Counted from the stretch's first letter, positions 55,931 to 64,000 are shown. The stretch is DNA of 64,000 nucleotides from Xenorhabdus griffiniae (GCF_037265215.1 NZ_CP147737.1:2016001-2080000), one strand, 5' to 3'. The notes: generated by a model not told the origin, from the sequence alone. Translations and numbers: made by a program.

Positions 55931-57131
55931 GTGATTTATAGTTTAAAAGATGTAAAGTTAATTAGACTTGCTTCCATTCCTTGGGGATGTTTATTGTTAA
56001 ATGGTATCTCTTTTCCATTTTTAACACACAAAGGGTTGTCAGTCAGTGAAGTATTTTTCATTCAAAGCGTTTTAGCATTCTCTATTGTTATTACGCAAGT
56101 ACCCAGTGGTTTATTCACAGATAAGTTTGGTAATAAAAAGGCTTTGGTTTTAGCGGGAATATTTAAAGGTATTGGTGGTATTATGGCTTGGGCAATGGAA
56201 GGCTTTGTCCCAATGATGATTGCTTGGTTTTTTATTGGGTTAGCCAATAGCTTTTACTCTGGAACCAATGTATCGGTAATTTACCGTTCATCTCTAGCTC
56301 AAGGAAAAAAAACAGATTTTGTTTCTAACATCTATCAATGGGGTAATTTTAGTTTCTATATTTCTATTTTTTTGGGTTCTTGGATTGCGAAATATTCAAT
56401 GGAGTTGGCAGCATTGATTAATGGTTTAGTTGCCTGTACACCTGCTTTAATATTTTCATTTGTCTCTAATGATTCGAAATTTAAGGAATTAAATAAAGAA
56501 ACAAATAAAAAGACAAAAATATTTAACCATTCTATTACGTCTAGTTTAAAAGGTTTTTTTTCTTTCCCGAAGAATAAAGGGCTGGTTTTGTTTTTATTTG
56601 CCTTGTCTGCAATGTTTAATATTATTGTTAGTCAATCCTCAAATTTAGCTCAGGTGTTTTTATTGAGTAAAAAATTTGAAATTCAGTACATAGGTTTAAT
56701 CATTGGTGGATTAGGAGGAGGAGGGATTATTATCACGAAATTATTGTCTAAAAAAAATATTATCACTTTCTATACAACAAACGCTAATATTCATGATTTT
56801 ATTAACTCTGTGTTCTTTCTTCTTATTCATTAACAATGTGGTTTTTGTCTTTATCATTGGGGTTTTATTATTAGAAGTTGTCAAATATTTAATTGAAGTA
56901 TATATAGTAGATGCTATCAACCGTTCATATCAAGGTGAAATGATTGCCTCTTTAAATTCAGTATTAAGCCTTATGAAACGTTTTTCTGTTATGATTTTTG
57001 CACCACTCATCGGCGTCATGATCGAAAAAAATGGATTTCATATTGCGTTAATCTATTTAGCTTATTTCTATCTTTTTATCTCTGTCGTTGTTATTATGTT
57101 TATTTTTCTTTACCGTAATGAATCTAAATAA
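55931..57131 (+). pseudogene. MFS exporter with a +1 frameshift
   Basis: GTG 55931 (GGGAG upstream) opens a frame to 56833; the rest of the protein continues in the next frame to 57131. Removing one A from the AAA run at 56779-56781 gives YTTTLIFMILLTLCSFFLFINNVVF across the junction and a protein of about 399 residues with about 12 membrane segments. The major-facilitator signature is visible as GLFTDKFGNKKALVLAG (loop 2-3). It is likely the export and self-protection pump of the cluster. If the shift is real only the first nine segments or so are made. Confidence 0.85.
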
Positions 57132-57152
57132 AATAGATTAAGGTTACTATCT

Positions 57153-57836
57153 ATGAAAAAGAGTGACATCATACAACACCTTCCAGAATTGGAAGAATAC
57201 GAAAAAACACTTTATTACAGTTTTAAACAATATTATAAAGAAGGGCGTGATAGCTGGTCTGGAGCAGAAGCTAGCCGAAAAACAACATTAAAGCTGTTGT
57301 CTTTGTTGAAAAATTCTTCATCAGTATTGGATATTGGTTGCGGTAGAGGGTTAGAATCTAAGGTCATTGCTGATCAAGGTCATAAAGTTTTAGCTCTTGA
57401 TATCATTGATAGTTTTGAGTTCATTGATTATGATTTTCTCAATATTGAATTCAAGCATGGTAATTTCCTTGATAATAATATTATATTCGAAAAGTTTGAT
57501 GCCATTCTGGATAATGGCTGTTTTCATCATCAACATCCGTCACTTTATCTGGCTTATTTGGAGAAAGTTTATGGCTGTTTAAAAGATGAGGGTTTTTTTG
57601 CTATTAGTATTTTTGCAACGGAAGATGAAAATCAAGATAAAGGGAACGTTTATCTCCATCAGGATGGTAGATTAGGAAAAGAGTTTAGTGCTTCGGAAAT
57701 TATGGGATTATTTCTTCAGGATAAATTTAGTTTGTATTATCTGGAGCGTTATATTCGGGACAATTTTCCATTACCCAATTATTTATGTATATTCCAGAAA
57801 AATAATCACAACATCAATAATATTAAAAATAGATAA
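57153..57836 (+). CDS. SAM-dependent methyltransferase (ToxA-like role)
   Basis: 227 residues. Motif I SVLDIGCGRGLESKVIADQG, motif II VLALDIID, then FDAILDNGCFHHQHPSLYLAYLEKVYGCLKDEGFFAIS, a thiopurine/TehB-like small-molecule methyltransferase. The H-H-Q-H segment after the DNG is typical of this subgroup. Last gene of the operon, 21 bases after the exporter. In toxoflavin biosynthesis ToxA methylates the pyrimidotriazine twice; a similar late N-methylation is the simplest guess here. Confidence 0.9.
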   Translation: MKKSDIIQHLPELEEYEKTLYYSFKQYYKEGRDSWSGAEASRKTTLKLLSLLKNSSSVLDIGCGRGLESKVIADQGHKVLALDIIDSFEFIDYDFLNIEFKHGNFLDNNIIFEKFDAILDNGCFHHQHPSLYLAYLEKVYGCLKDEGFFAISIFATEDENQDKGNVYLHQDGRLGKEFSASEIMGLFLQDKFSLYYLERYIRDNFPLPNYLCIFQKNNHNINNIKNR

Positions 57837-58070
57837 AAATTCAGGATAGTTAGATCACTTCGAGAAAAGCAGTGTTCGACTTCAATCAATGTATCTATAT
57901 GCATTAAACTTCAAGCTGCAATTTACAACACGATATGAAACCTGATTTCTCCCCGCGAAGCGGGGAGAAATCACATGCATTTTGAAGTGAGATTGGTATA
58001 TCACTTTGTCGTGCATTTCTTCTGATTTGGAATAGCCTATCGTTTTTCTGTTAAGGCGTTTTAAACGGGA
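57837..58070. other. Intergenic region after the cluster
   Basis: Contains MITE copy 11. No independent terminator is clear, so the MITE stem may end transcription. Confidence 0.5.
57896..58000. repeat. MITE-like palindromic element, copy 11
   Basis: 105 bp. Left end TATATGCATTAAACTTC, right end GTGAGATTGGTATA, stem CTCCCCGCGAAGCGGGGAG. Confidence 0.85.
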
Positions 58071-58196
58071 GTGAAGTATCAGGGTTGGTTCGAAAAAGGA
58101 GAAAAATGGTCATTATTTCATTGGGATACATACAATCTTGTCAGTGGCGTAGATGGTGTCCGTTATCAAGAAAAAACTGCGTTCAATAGGGGATAA
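58071..58196 (+). pseudogene. Short coding remnant
   Basis: A 41-residue frame starting GTG after ACGGGA and ending TAA. The peptide is rich in aromatic residues (YQGWFEKGEKWSLFHWDTY) and looks like part of a real protein, perhaps a beta-rich domain, rather than random sequence. No family could be named; flanking sequence in all frames is closed. Confidence 0.35.
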
Positions 58197-58687
58197 AAAA
58201 CGACAAAAATCGTCGACATCGCAGAAAATTTCAACTAAGTTATTTATAGTTTGTTCCTCCTCGGAGCTGTTTTCGGTATTCACCAAAGTTTTGCTCTCGG
58301 AGCAGATTTTTCGTCAATTTCTTATCCAGAATTCGAGTTAAATATCATATTACATATTATGAACATTAACCATCACATAAGAGGTTAACATAAAAAAATA
58401 GTTTAAAACTAGTAATTAGCTTTTAGAACTATAAATATCACTTATGTGGAAACTGACAAAACAGTTGTGTTAGCTCTGTTGTAATCGAATATGGAGGCTG
58501 CAGGAAATCGTGGAACTCATTATAACATAAAATCTTTAGGCACATTGGTAATGTAGGGATGCATATAATGAATTTAATAGGGCTTGCGCTGAAAAATGAT
58601 GGCAGCGGAGGATGAATATTTGCAATCCCAAGGTAAACTGCCAAATATAAAAACATTATTTTCAAAAGATCAAAGGAAATTAAATAT
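58197..58687. other. Intergenic region, nothing identified
   Basis: AT-rich. Short frames on both strands lack ribosome-binding sites and family resemblance. The promoter for the secreted-protein pair should be here. Confidence 0.4.
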
Positions 58688-59785
58688 ATGAAATTTTTTT
58701 TGAAACGATTACAGACGATATTTCTTCTAAGTTTTACACTGCCTGCTTCAGCGGTGCAAAGCTACGTCACATTTAATGAAAATGATCCAGTCAATAACCG
58801 TGCTGCATCTTTTATTCAACAAAACCAAATAAATACACAAAAACAACCTTCTTCTTATTCTGTTCCATATAATTATAATTGCGGAGAGCAGATAAATTAT
58901 GGCGTATTTGATCCAAATGGCTCCTTTCGTTATCGAATACTAAAAAACGATGCTCAGATAGACTCAGTGACTAACTTCCTTAATCCACCTATTTTTATGC
59001 GTTCTAATGCAATACAAGAATTACGAAATATTTATGAATACAGCAATACTAATGATCCTTATGCCAATATCTTTATTGACAGGTACATGATGCGCTTATC
59101 TGATGATGAGCGAAGGCCGACTCTAGCTATGGTTGATTATGGGCGTGACCATTCTCCTCCGTTATCGCATACAGAGAAAAATTCCAGTAGTTTACAATGC
59201 AATGACTTTATTATTGTCTATCCCCTAGCAGAAAACCTAATGCCAATTATCAATATATTGCTAACTGGCTCTGAACCTAAGATAAAAAAATGCGAGGTTG
59301 AGTTAAACACAACAAAAACTTGGGCTTTAAGTTCATGGTATAGTACCTTTACTCGTAAGGATGATTGTCAGGTTAATATTAGGTTAATTTGTGATGGAAA
59401 TGAAAACGCGTGTTCCCCTTCTACGGGAGATTATTCCACAAGAAATAAATTTCAATTAATTATATATGATGATGAAAAAAATTATAAGCAAGAGTCTATT
59501 GAACGTGTTAAAAATACAGGAAAAGTTAATGTACCTTACCGTTCGAGCAATCTAGCGTCAACCGATAATATGAAATTTGAAAATAAAGGCAGCGGCACTG
59601 CAAAAATTTCATATGTTACTTCTAGTTGTTACTCTGATACCGGCCCAAGTAAATTTGAAATTAAACCAAACTTAGATCGTGCTTTTACCATAAAAACTAA
59701 AAACACGCTTAGTCTGTCCTGGTGGAATTGTTATAACCAAGATAAAAAAATTAGTTGGAAAATTGAATATATTACATATGAATAA
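58688..59785 (+). CDS. Secreted protein of unknown function
   Basis: 365 residues. Signal peptide about 1-22 (MKFFLKRLQTIFLLSFTLPASA). The mature part has several cysteines (NYNCGEQ, SLQCNDF, KKCEVEL, DDCQVN, LICDGNENACS, SSCYSD, WWNCYN) that could form disulfides, and no membrane helix. AAAGGAAAT precedes the start. I do not recognise a family. It is followed by a second signal-peptide protein 25 bases downstream, so the two probably form one exported module. Confidence 0.8.
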   Translation: MKFFLKRLQTIFLLSFTLPASAVQSYVTFNENDPVNNRAASFIQQNQINTQKQPSSYSVPYNYNCGEQINYGVFDPNGSFRYRILKNDAQIDSVTNFLNPPIFMRSNAIQELRNIYEYSNTNDPYANIFIDRYMMRLSDDERRPTLAMVDYGRDHSPPLSHTEKNSSSLQCNDFIIVYPLAENLMPIINILLTGSEPKIKKCEVELNTTKTWALSSWYSTFTRKDDCQVNIRLICDGNENACSPSTGDYSTRNKFQLIIYDDEKNYKQESIERVKNTGKVNVPYRSSNLASTDNMKFENKGSGTAKISYVTSSCYSDTGPSKFEIKPNLDRAFTIKTKNTLSLSWWNCYNQDKKISWKIEYITYE

Positions 59786-59810
59786 ATATGTTAAAAAGAG
59801 GCGAAATAAG

Positions 59811-60209
59811 ATGAAAAAATTTTCTATACTTGCTTTATTTTTGGGTTTAATTGGCAACGTAGCGGTTGCTGCGACACCTAAAGATACTACAAATAATACA
59901 CAACCTAAATTAAATATTGTTGATCCAATAAGTAAGCTGAGTTCTGCTCAAGACTGCTCTATCAACCAGGGTTATCTTATTTCTGTATCTGTAGGATATA
60001 ATGATAATAAAAACTGGACAGCTTATACAATAAAAAATGTAAAAGGCGGTCAAGCTTGGTATTGGGGAGCTGATCATGTTGATACCCCGGCAGGGAAAGC
60101 TATGCTTGCAACGGCAATTTATGCTGCAGCTAGTGGACAAAAAGTTCTTATTCAATGTGACAGCAATAATTATATTAAATCTTTATGGGTTGGACCTGAT
60201 GCTTATTAA
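59811..60209 (+). CDS. Small secreted protein of unknown function
   Basis: 132 residues from ATG 59811 (GAGG upstream; the frame open from 59763 overlaps the previous gene). Signal peptide about 1-20 (MKKFSILALFLGLIGNVAVA). Two cysteines (AQDCSINQ and IQCDSNN). The C-terminal block TPAGKAMLATAIYAAASGQKV followed by beta-like IQCDSNNYIKSLWVG resembles the helix-strand end of small OB-fold B subunits of AB5 toxins; this is only an impression. Size and pairing with a larger secreted protein would fit an A/B arrangement but the larger one shows no toxin signature. Confidence 0.8.
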   Translation: MKKFSILALFLGLIGNVAVAATPKDTTNNTQPKLNIVDPISKLSSAQDCSINQGYLISVSVGYNDNKNWTAYTIKNVKGGQAWYWGADHVDTPAGKAMLATAIYAAASGQKVLIQCDSNNYIKSLWVGPDAY

Positions 60210-60234
60210 CTCATTTAGTTACATATTTATTATG

Positions 60235-60339
60235 TATACGTATTAAACTTCAAGTTGCCATTTACAACACGATATGAAACCCGATTTCTCCCCGCGAAGC
60301 GGGGAGAAATCACACACATCTTGAAGTGAGATGGGTATA
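60235..60339. repeat. MITE-like palindromic element, copy 12
   Basis: 105 bp, 25 bases after the secreted-protein pair. Left end TATACGTATTAAACTTC, right end GAGATGGGTATA, stem CTCCCCGCGAAGCGGGGAG. It may serve as terminator. Confidence 0.85.
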
Positions 60340-60411
60340 TAATAAATAAAAATTTTCGATTTATTTAGGCTGGAAGAATATGACTGAGCAAAGAAATTAT
60401 CGGTAGTATTA

Positions 60412-60440
60412 AAGCAGACCCAGTATCATTGAGTCTGCTT
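60412..60440 (-). terminator. Terminator of yegD
   Basis: Stem AAGCAGAC / GTCTGCTT, 8 bp, just after the yegD stop; on the minus strand followed by TTTAATACT. Confidence 0.7.
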
Positions 60441-60447
60441 ATGCCGA

Positions 60448-61812
60448 TTAAGCAAAACAAATTTTTGCCCAGCGAGCCAGGCCTGTCGTTACTGAACCGA
60501 AGTAATTCCCGCCAACCAGCGGGATACCTGGCAATTTTTGTTCAACTTCCTGACGCAGAATAGGGGAGCTGGCTGAGCCTCCGGTCATAAATATCACATC
60601 AGGTTGAGTTCCACTTTGTGCCACGGCTTCACTCACCAATTTTGCCATTTTCTCTTTAGTGGATTCGATTGCCGCAATCATCTGATCACGCTGAATATTA
60701 ACTTCAATAACCTCTGTTAATAAATTAAGTTTAACACCATACTCAGACAGCTCTGAAAGCGCAATTTTGGCTTCCTCTGCGCTGCGAACCAGGCTGTATC
60801 CTAACGTCTCTTGGTGCACTTTCAATAAACGGGCGAGTTTTTCGGGCTCTTGGGCATCTCTGTGCAAGGATTTTAATGTCGTTAAATTCTGACGAGAGTA
60901 GAATGCTTTTTGGGCCTGTATATCATTGATGGCAATCGGGTTCCAGAACTGCGTCAAGGGCATATCAATACCTGAAGAAACTTTGCTGCCTAATCCAAAA
61001 GGGTGCATAAGTTGTTTAAAGGTGAGATTAATATCTAAATCATTTCCCCCGATGCGTTGACCTGTGTGCGCCAGTAAGCTGTCATTGCGCTCAGATAGGT
61101 TTTTCCAGCTTGGTCCCATTTGGATAACTGAGCAATCTGTTGTTCCGCCACCAATATCGACAACTAATACCGTTTTATCTTTTGTTAATGTGGCTTCATA
61201 TTCTAAGCCCGCTGCCACGGGTTCAAATTGGAATTCAACGTTGCGGAAACCTGCTCGTTTGGCTGCATTAAGTAAGATTTCTTCAGCTTGCTGATTCGAT
61301 TTATCACCACCACGCCCATGAAAATTGATTGGGCGCCCAATGACGACATCTGTGATAACTTGCTGTTTATTGGCTTCTACTTGTTGTTTGATATTCGCCA
61401 TCATGGCACAAACCAGATCCTCAAGAAAACTGATTTGAGTATCTCTTAATCCCATTGCACCCAGAAAAGATTTTGGCGATTTAACGTAATAAACCTCTTG
61501 AGGATCTTCCAAATATTGAGCAAGTGCCTTTTGCCCAAATACGAGATCATCCGGCAAAAGTTCAATACCTTCCTCTCGGTTTGCCGTGATCGCGTTGCGA
61601 AGTAATTGCTCACCTGTTTGATTACTGGGTTTAATATTCCAGTGGCGAAATAAGTGCTCAGAAACAGACTCTCTGGTCGGTGCCGCCAGAGCTGAAGGCA
61701 TGTAGAAGCTATCATTCTCAATAGCAATAAGCTGTGGCGTATCTCCGATCATTTCTGCTACTGCGCAATTTGATGTGCCATAGTCAAAACCGATGAACAT
61801 AGGTTTCCTCAT
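60448..61812 (-). CDS. yegD: Hsp70-like chaperone/ATPase YegD
   Basis: 454 residues (E. coli YegD about 450). Actin-like ATPase fold: phosphate 1 loop FIGFDYGTSNCAVAE, VIGRPINFHGRGG, phosphate 2 VLVVDIGGGTTDCSV, adenosine motif VIFMTGGSASSPILRQEV. It lacks the substrate-binding domain of DnaK. The cellular role is not established. Monocistronic on the minus strand. Confidence 0.95.
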   Translation of the reverse strand: MRKPMFIGFDYGTSNCAVAEMIGDTPQLIAIENDSFYMPSALAAPTRESVSEHLFRHWNIKPSNQTGEQLLRNAITANREEGIELLPDDLVFGQKALAQYLEDPQEVYYVKSPKSFLGAMGLRDTQISFLEDLVCAMMANIKQQVEANKQQVITDVVIGRPINFHGRGGDKSNQQAEEILLNAAKRAGFRNVEFQFEPVAAGLEYEATLTKDKTVLVVDIGGGTTDCSVIQMGPSWKNLSERNDSLLAHTGQRIGGNDLDINLTFKQLMHPFGLGSKVSSGIDMPLTQFWNPIAINDIQAQKAFYSRQNLTTLKSLHRDAQEPEKLARLLKVHQETLGYSLVRSAEEAKIALSELSEYGVKLNLLTEVIEVNIQRDQMIAAIESTKEKMAKLVSEAVAQSGTQPDVIFMTGGSASSPILRQEVEQKLPGIPLVGGNYFGSVTTGLARWAKICFA

Positions 61813-61957
61813 ATTTAATCGTAGAAAATTTTAAAAAGGGCACAGATGCTATCCTAAATTAGTGCTGAATAATAGATAGAGCAATCATAAAGACTGAAAT
61901 AATCCATTATTTTTCTTTTAGCATGTATTATGCCAAAACTAGGGAGAAGTATTGTAT

Positions 61958-62015
61958 TATACCAATCGCCTTTCAAGATGTGTTGTAAGCTGCGACTTGA
62001 AGTCGGATTGGTATA
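61958..62015. repeat. MITE-like element, copy 13 (core deleted)
   Basis: 58 bp. Ends TATACCAATCGCCTTTC and GTCGGATTGGTATA joined without the GC-rich stem. Confidence 0.75.
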
Positions 62016-62070
62016 ATAATAAATGTATTCTTAATTTTATTGAAAATATCATTAATTAATACACATTGTT

Positions 62071-62141
62071 TATACCTATCGTCTTTTAAGATGCGTCTTA
62101 ATATCTTCCCCGCTACTGCAACTTGAAGTTGGATTGGTATA
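62071..62141. repeat. MITE-like element, copy 14 (core half deleted)
   Basis: 71 bp. Ends TATACCTATCGTCTTTT and GTTGGATTGGTATA; only the left half of the stem (CTTCCCCGCTA) remains. Confidence 0.75.
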
Positions 62142-62263
62142 TTAGGCAATTTCTAATCGTGGGTATAAGGGAATTATCTTTTCCAGGCGAATTGATTAAC
62201 GCTTATCATAGCGTGATTTTTGTTTCAGAAAATATCAAGTATGATATTGAAAATTATTCACTT

Positions 62264-62368
62264 TATACCAATCTAACTTCAAGATGTGTGCGATTTCTCC
62301 CCGCGAAGCGGAGAGAAATCAGGTTTCATATAATGTTGTCAATTGCAACTTGAAGCTTAATGCGTATA
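62264..62368. repeat. MITE-like palindromic element, copy 15
   Basis: 105 bp. Left end TATACCAATCTAACTTC, right end CTTAATGCGTATA, stem CTCCCCGCGAAGCGGAGAG. Ends 32 bases before the ydcR start. Confidence 0.85.
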
Positions 62369-62400
62369 TAACTATAACAGATTAGACGAAGGCCAAGCAT

Positions 62401-63822
62401 ATGACGCGTTACGAACAATTGGCTGGTGTGATCCGCCAACAAATAGAAGACGATATTTGGCAAGTGGGTGATAGGTTACCTTCATTACGGGAATCGGTGA
62501 AATCGTCAGGTTTGAGCTTGATGACGGTATTACAAGCTTATCAATTGCTGGAAAGCCAGGGATGGATCATGGCGCGTCCACAATCAGGGTATTACGTTGC
62601 TACTCGATTAAAACCCTTTGCGGCGGCAAAAGGGGGAAAGGGACTTAATTTAAGTGAAAATGTGGAGATCAGTGCGTCTATATTTGATGTCTTGCAGGCA
62701 TGTAAAGATCCGCAAATTATTCCTTTCGGTTCGGCATTTCCTGATCCTTCTTTATTGGTCGAACCTAAATTGTCAAAAATACTGGCTTCAGTCGCCCGTC
62801 GTTTCGTGCCACACAATTCGCTGGCAAATTTGCCTCCAGGCAATGAAAAGTTACGGCGTAACATTTCTCGTCGCTATGCTTCCCACGGTATCCATGTTTC
62901 CCCTGATGAAATTGTAATTACTGCCGGAGCAATGGAATCATTAAGTTTCAGTTTACAATCCGTCACTTCGCCAGGGGATTGGGTCGTGATTGAATCTCCC
63001 GCTTTTTATGGCGCGTTGCAGGCGATAGAGCGGTTACGTTTGAAAGCGATTGCCATTAAGACAGATCCCCATACGGGCATTGATTTGGATACTTTGAAAG
63101 AGGTTGTGCAGAGATATCCAATAAAAGCTTGCTGGCTGATGTCGCGTTTTCAAAACCCACTGTGCAGCACGATGCCGCCTGAAAATAAACAACGATTGGT
63201 CGAGATTTTGAACCAAAAACAGATCGCCCTGATTGAAGATGATGTATATGGTGAATTGTATTTTGAGCAGGAACCTCCGGCACCCATAAAAGCTTGGGAT
63301 ACTGAAAATAATTTCATGCACTGTTCGTCATTTTCAAAATGTCTGGCGCCCGGTTATCGGGTGGGTTGGGTTGCAGCAGGCAAACATGCGAAGAAAATTC
63401 AGCAATTACAGATGATGAGTACGGTGTCTGCCAGCACGCCAATCCAGTTAGCGATTGCGGACTATTTGGCGCAGGGAGGATATGATAATCACTTGCGCCG
63501 ATTGCGGCGGCAGTTGGAACAACGGCAAAATCGGATGCTATGGGCAATCAGTGAATACTTTCCCCAATCGGTGAAAGTAAACAGTGCGCGTGGTGGTTAT
63601 TTTCTCTGGCTGGAATTTGACCCTCCTTTTAATACCAACCGGCTCTATCAACTGGCATTGGCAAAGAATATCAGTATCGCACCAGGTAGCATGTTTTCCA
63701 CTAGTAACCAGTTTGATCATGCCTTTCGCTTGAATGCGTCATTTGCCTGGAATGAAACACAGGCTTTGGCAATGAAAACATTGGGGAATATATGCCATAT
63801 GCTCTTAAAAGAATGCGGGTAA
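62401..63822 (+). CDS. ydcR: MocR-type GntR regulator with aminotransferase domain (YdcR-like)
   Basis: 473 residues (E. coli YdcR 468), collinear. Winged HTH about 1-70 (YEQLAGVIRQQIEDDIWQVG, LPSLRESV, YQLLESQGWIMARPQSGYYV), then a fold-type I aminotransferase-like domain with NLPPGNEKLRRNISRRYA, LIEDDVYGELYF and the PLP-lysine in HCSSFSKCLAPGYRVGWV. MocR proteins are DNA-binding regulators that sense PLP or an amine; the target of YdcR is not known to me. MITE copy 15 ends close to its start and could affect its expression. Confidence 0.93.
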   Translation: MTRYEQLAGVIRQQIEDDIWQVGDRLPSLRESVKSSGLSLMTVLQAYQLLESQGWIMARPQSGYYVATRLKPFAAAKGGKGLNLSENVEISASIFDVLQACKDPQIIPFGSAFPDPSLLVEPKLSKILASVARRFVPHNSLANLPPGNEKLRRNISRRYASHGIHVSPDEIVITAGAMESLSFSLQSVTSPGDWVVIESPAFYGALQAIERLRLKAIAIKTDPHTGIDLDTLKEVVQRYPIKACWLMSRFQNPLCSTMPPENKQRLVEILNQKQIALIEDDVYGELYFEQEPPAPIKAWDTENNFMHCSSFSKCLAPGYRVGWVAAGKHAKKIQQLQMMSTVSASTPIQLAIADYLAQGGYDNHLRRLRRQLEQRQNRMLWAISEYFPQSVKVNSARGGYFLWLEFDPPFNTNRLYQLALAKNISIAPGSMFSTSNQFDHAFRLNASFAWNETQALAMKTLGNICHMLLKECG

Positions 63823-63948
63823 TCAATCACACTTCAACTATCTCAATATTGTCGTAAGGGAAATTATTTGCCAATGTTTCTGTTAACAAGTTGACACTGG
63901 TTATCTTTTAGCTCTGTAAACAAAATTTAAAAGTGGTGAGGGAGTGGC

Positions 63949-64000
63949 ATGAAAATGAAATGCTTCGATTATGCAACATTACCAAGGGTGCAATGGTCTG
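63949..64000 (+). CDS. Start of a further gene, possibly HutD/Ves family
   Basis: Only 17 codons are visible. AGGGAG lies just before ATG 63949 and the peptide reads MKMKCFDYATLPRVQWS. A short tyrosine-rich start with LPRxxW resembles the beginning of HutD/Ves proteins, which continue with N-G-G-G; too short to be sure. Confidence 0.35.
   Translation, partial: MKMKCFDYATLPRVQWS

Larger units (their letters stand above)
61813..62400. other. Intergenic region between yegD and ydcR with three MITE-like copies
   Basis: Divergent promoters of yegD and ydcR must lie here. Copies 13, 14 and 15 occupy about 40 per cent of it. No gene is supported; the frame 62123-62353 runs through repeats. Confidence 0.7.

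Noticed and set aside
58438..58665. 75-codon minus-strand ORF upstream of the secreted-protein pair
   Set aside because: No ribosome-binding site and composition like the AT-rich intergenic DNA.
59811..60209. Calling the small secreted protein an AB5 toxin B subunit
   Set aside because: The resemblance is limited to a short C-terminal pattern and no A subunit signature is present; left as unknown.
62123..62353. 76-codon plus-strand ORF between yegD and ydcR
   Set aside because: It runs through two MITE copies and has no independent support.
26551..62368. CRISPR array from the repeated palindromes
   Set aside because: Copies are kilobases apart, with no regular spacers and no cas genes; their ends look like those of a MITE.

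Overview
The window looks like a chromosomal stretch of an entomopathogenic enterobacterium of the Xenorhabdus/Photorhabdus type (Morganellaceae). The reasons are a giant NRPS with dual C/E domains, E. coli-like housekeeping genes (adiA-adiC, psuK-psuG, phoH, yegD, ydcR), an IS200/IS605 element and a dense family of short palindromic elements. The genus is an inference; no marker gene that would settle it is present.

Layout. 1-26213 (minus strand) holds two NRPS genes: a complete seven-module protein of 7588 residues and the first 1144 codons of a second one that runs off the left edge. Condensation domains alternate between LCL and dual C/E types, so the product should be an acylated, mostly hydrophobic peptide with strictly alternating L and D residues, beginning Pro-(D)Ala and with a D-Thr at position 6. 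26909-28125 (minus) has a cold-shock gene with a cold-box leader and an orphan holin/endolysin pair. 28622-32256 is the arginine-dependent acid-resistance pair adiA-adiC. 32694-36184 is a pseudouridine salvage unit, psuK (HTH-kinase fusion), psuG and a frameshifted nucleoside transporter. 36409-37367 has two universal stress proteins. 38160-39134 is a secreted endonuclease I with an extra C-terminal domain. 39150-40895 is a complete IS605-type element (TnpA and TnpB), inserted just before phoH. 42229-46586 has a zinc-ribbon membrane protein, a methyltransferase and a cyanide-insensitive-type bd oxidase operon (cioA-cioB-DUF2474).

47161-57836 is the most unusual region: a ten-gene plus-strand operon with a GTP cyclohydrolase II, an FMN reductase, a cysteine-synthase-like PLP enzyme with altered motifs, three ATP-grasp ligases, a SUMF1/FGE-like protein, a WD40 protein, an MFS exporter and a methyltransferase. 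Four of these families (GTP cyclohydrolase II, WD-repeat, SUMF1-like, methyltransferase) match the core toxA-toxD set of toxoflavin (azapteridine) biosynthesis. The PLP enzyme and the ATP-grasp ligases are additions that suggest an amino-acid-conjugated purine/pteridine-derived product. A good sigma70 promoter with an operator-like dyad lies in front. Two genes of this operon are broken by single-base changes (an in-frame TAA in the SUMF1-like gene, a +1 frameshift in the exporter).

58688-60209 encodes two secreted proteins I do not recognise. 60448-61812 is yegD and 62401-63822 is a ydcR-type MocR regulator, with the start of one more gene at the right edge. Fifteen copies of a 58-106 bp palindromic MITE-like repeat are scattered from 26551 to 62368; I saw none inside the NRPS genes.
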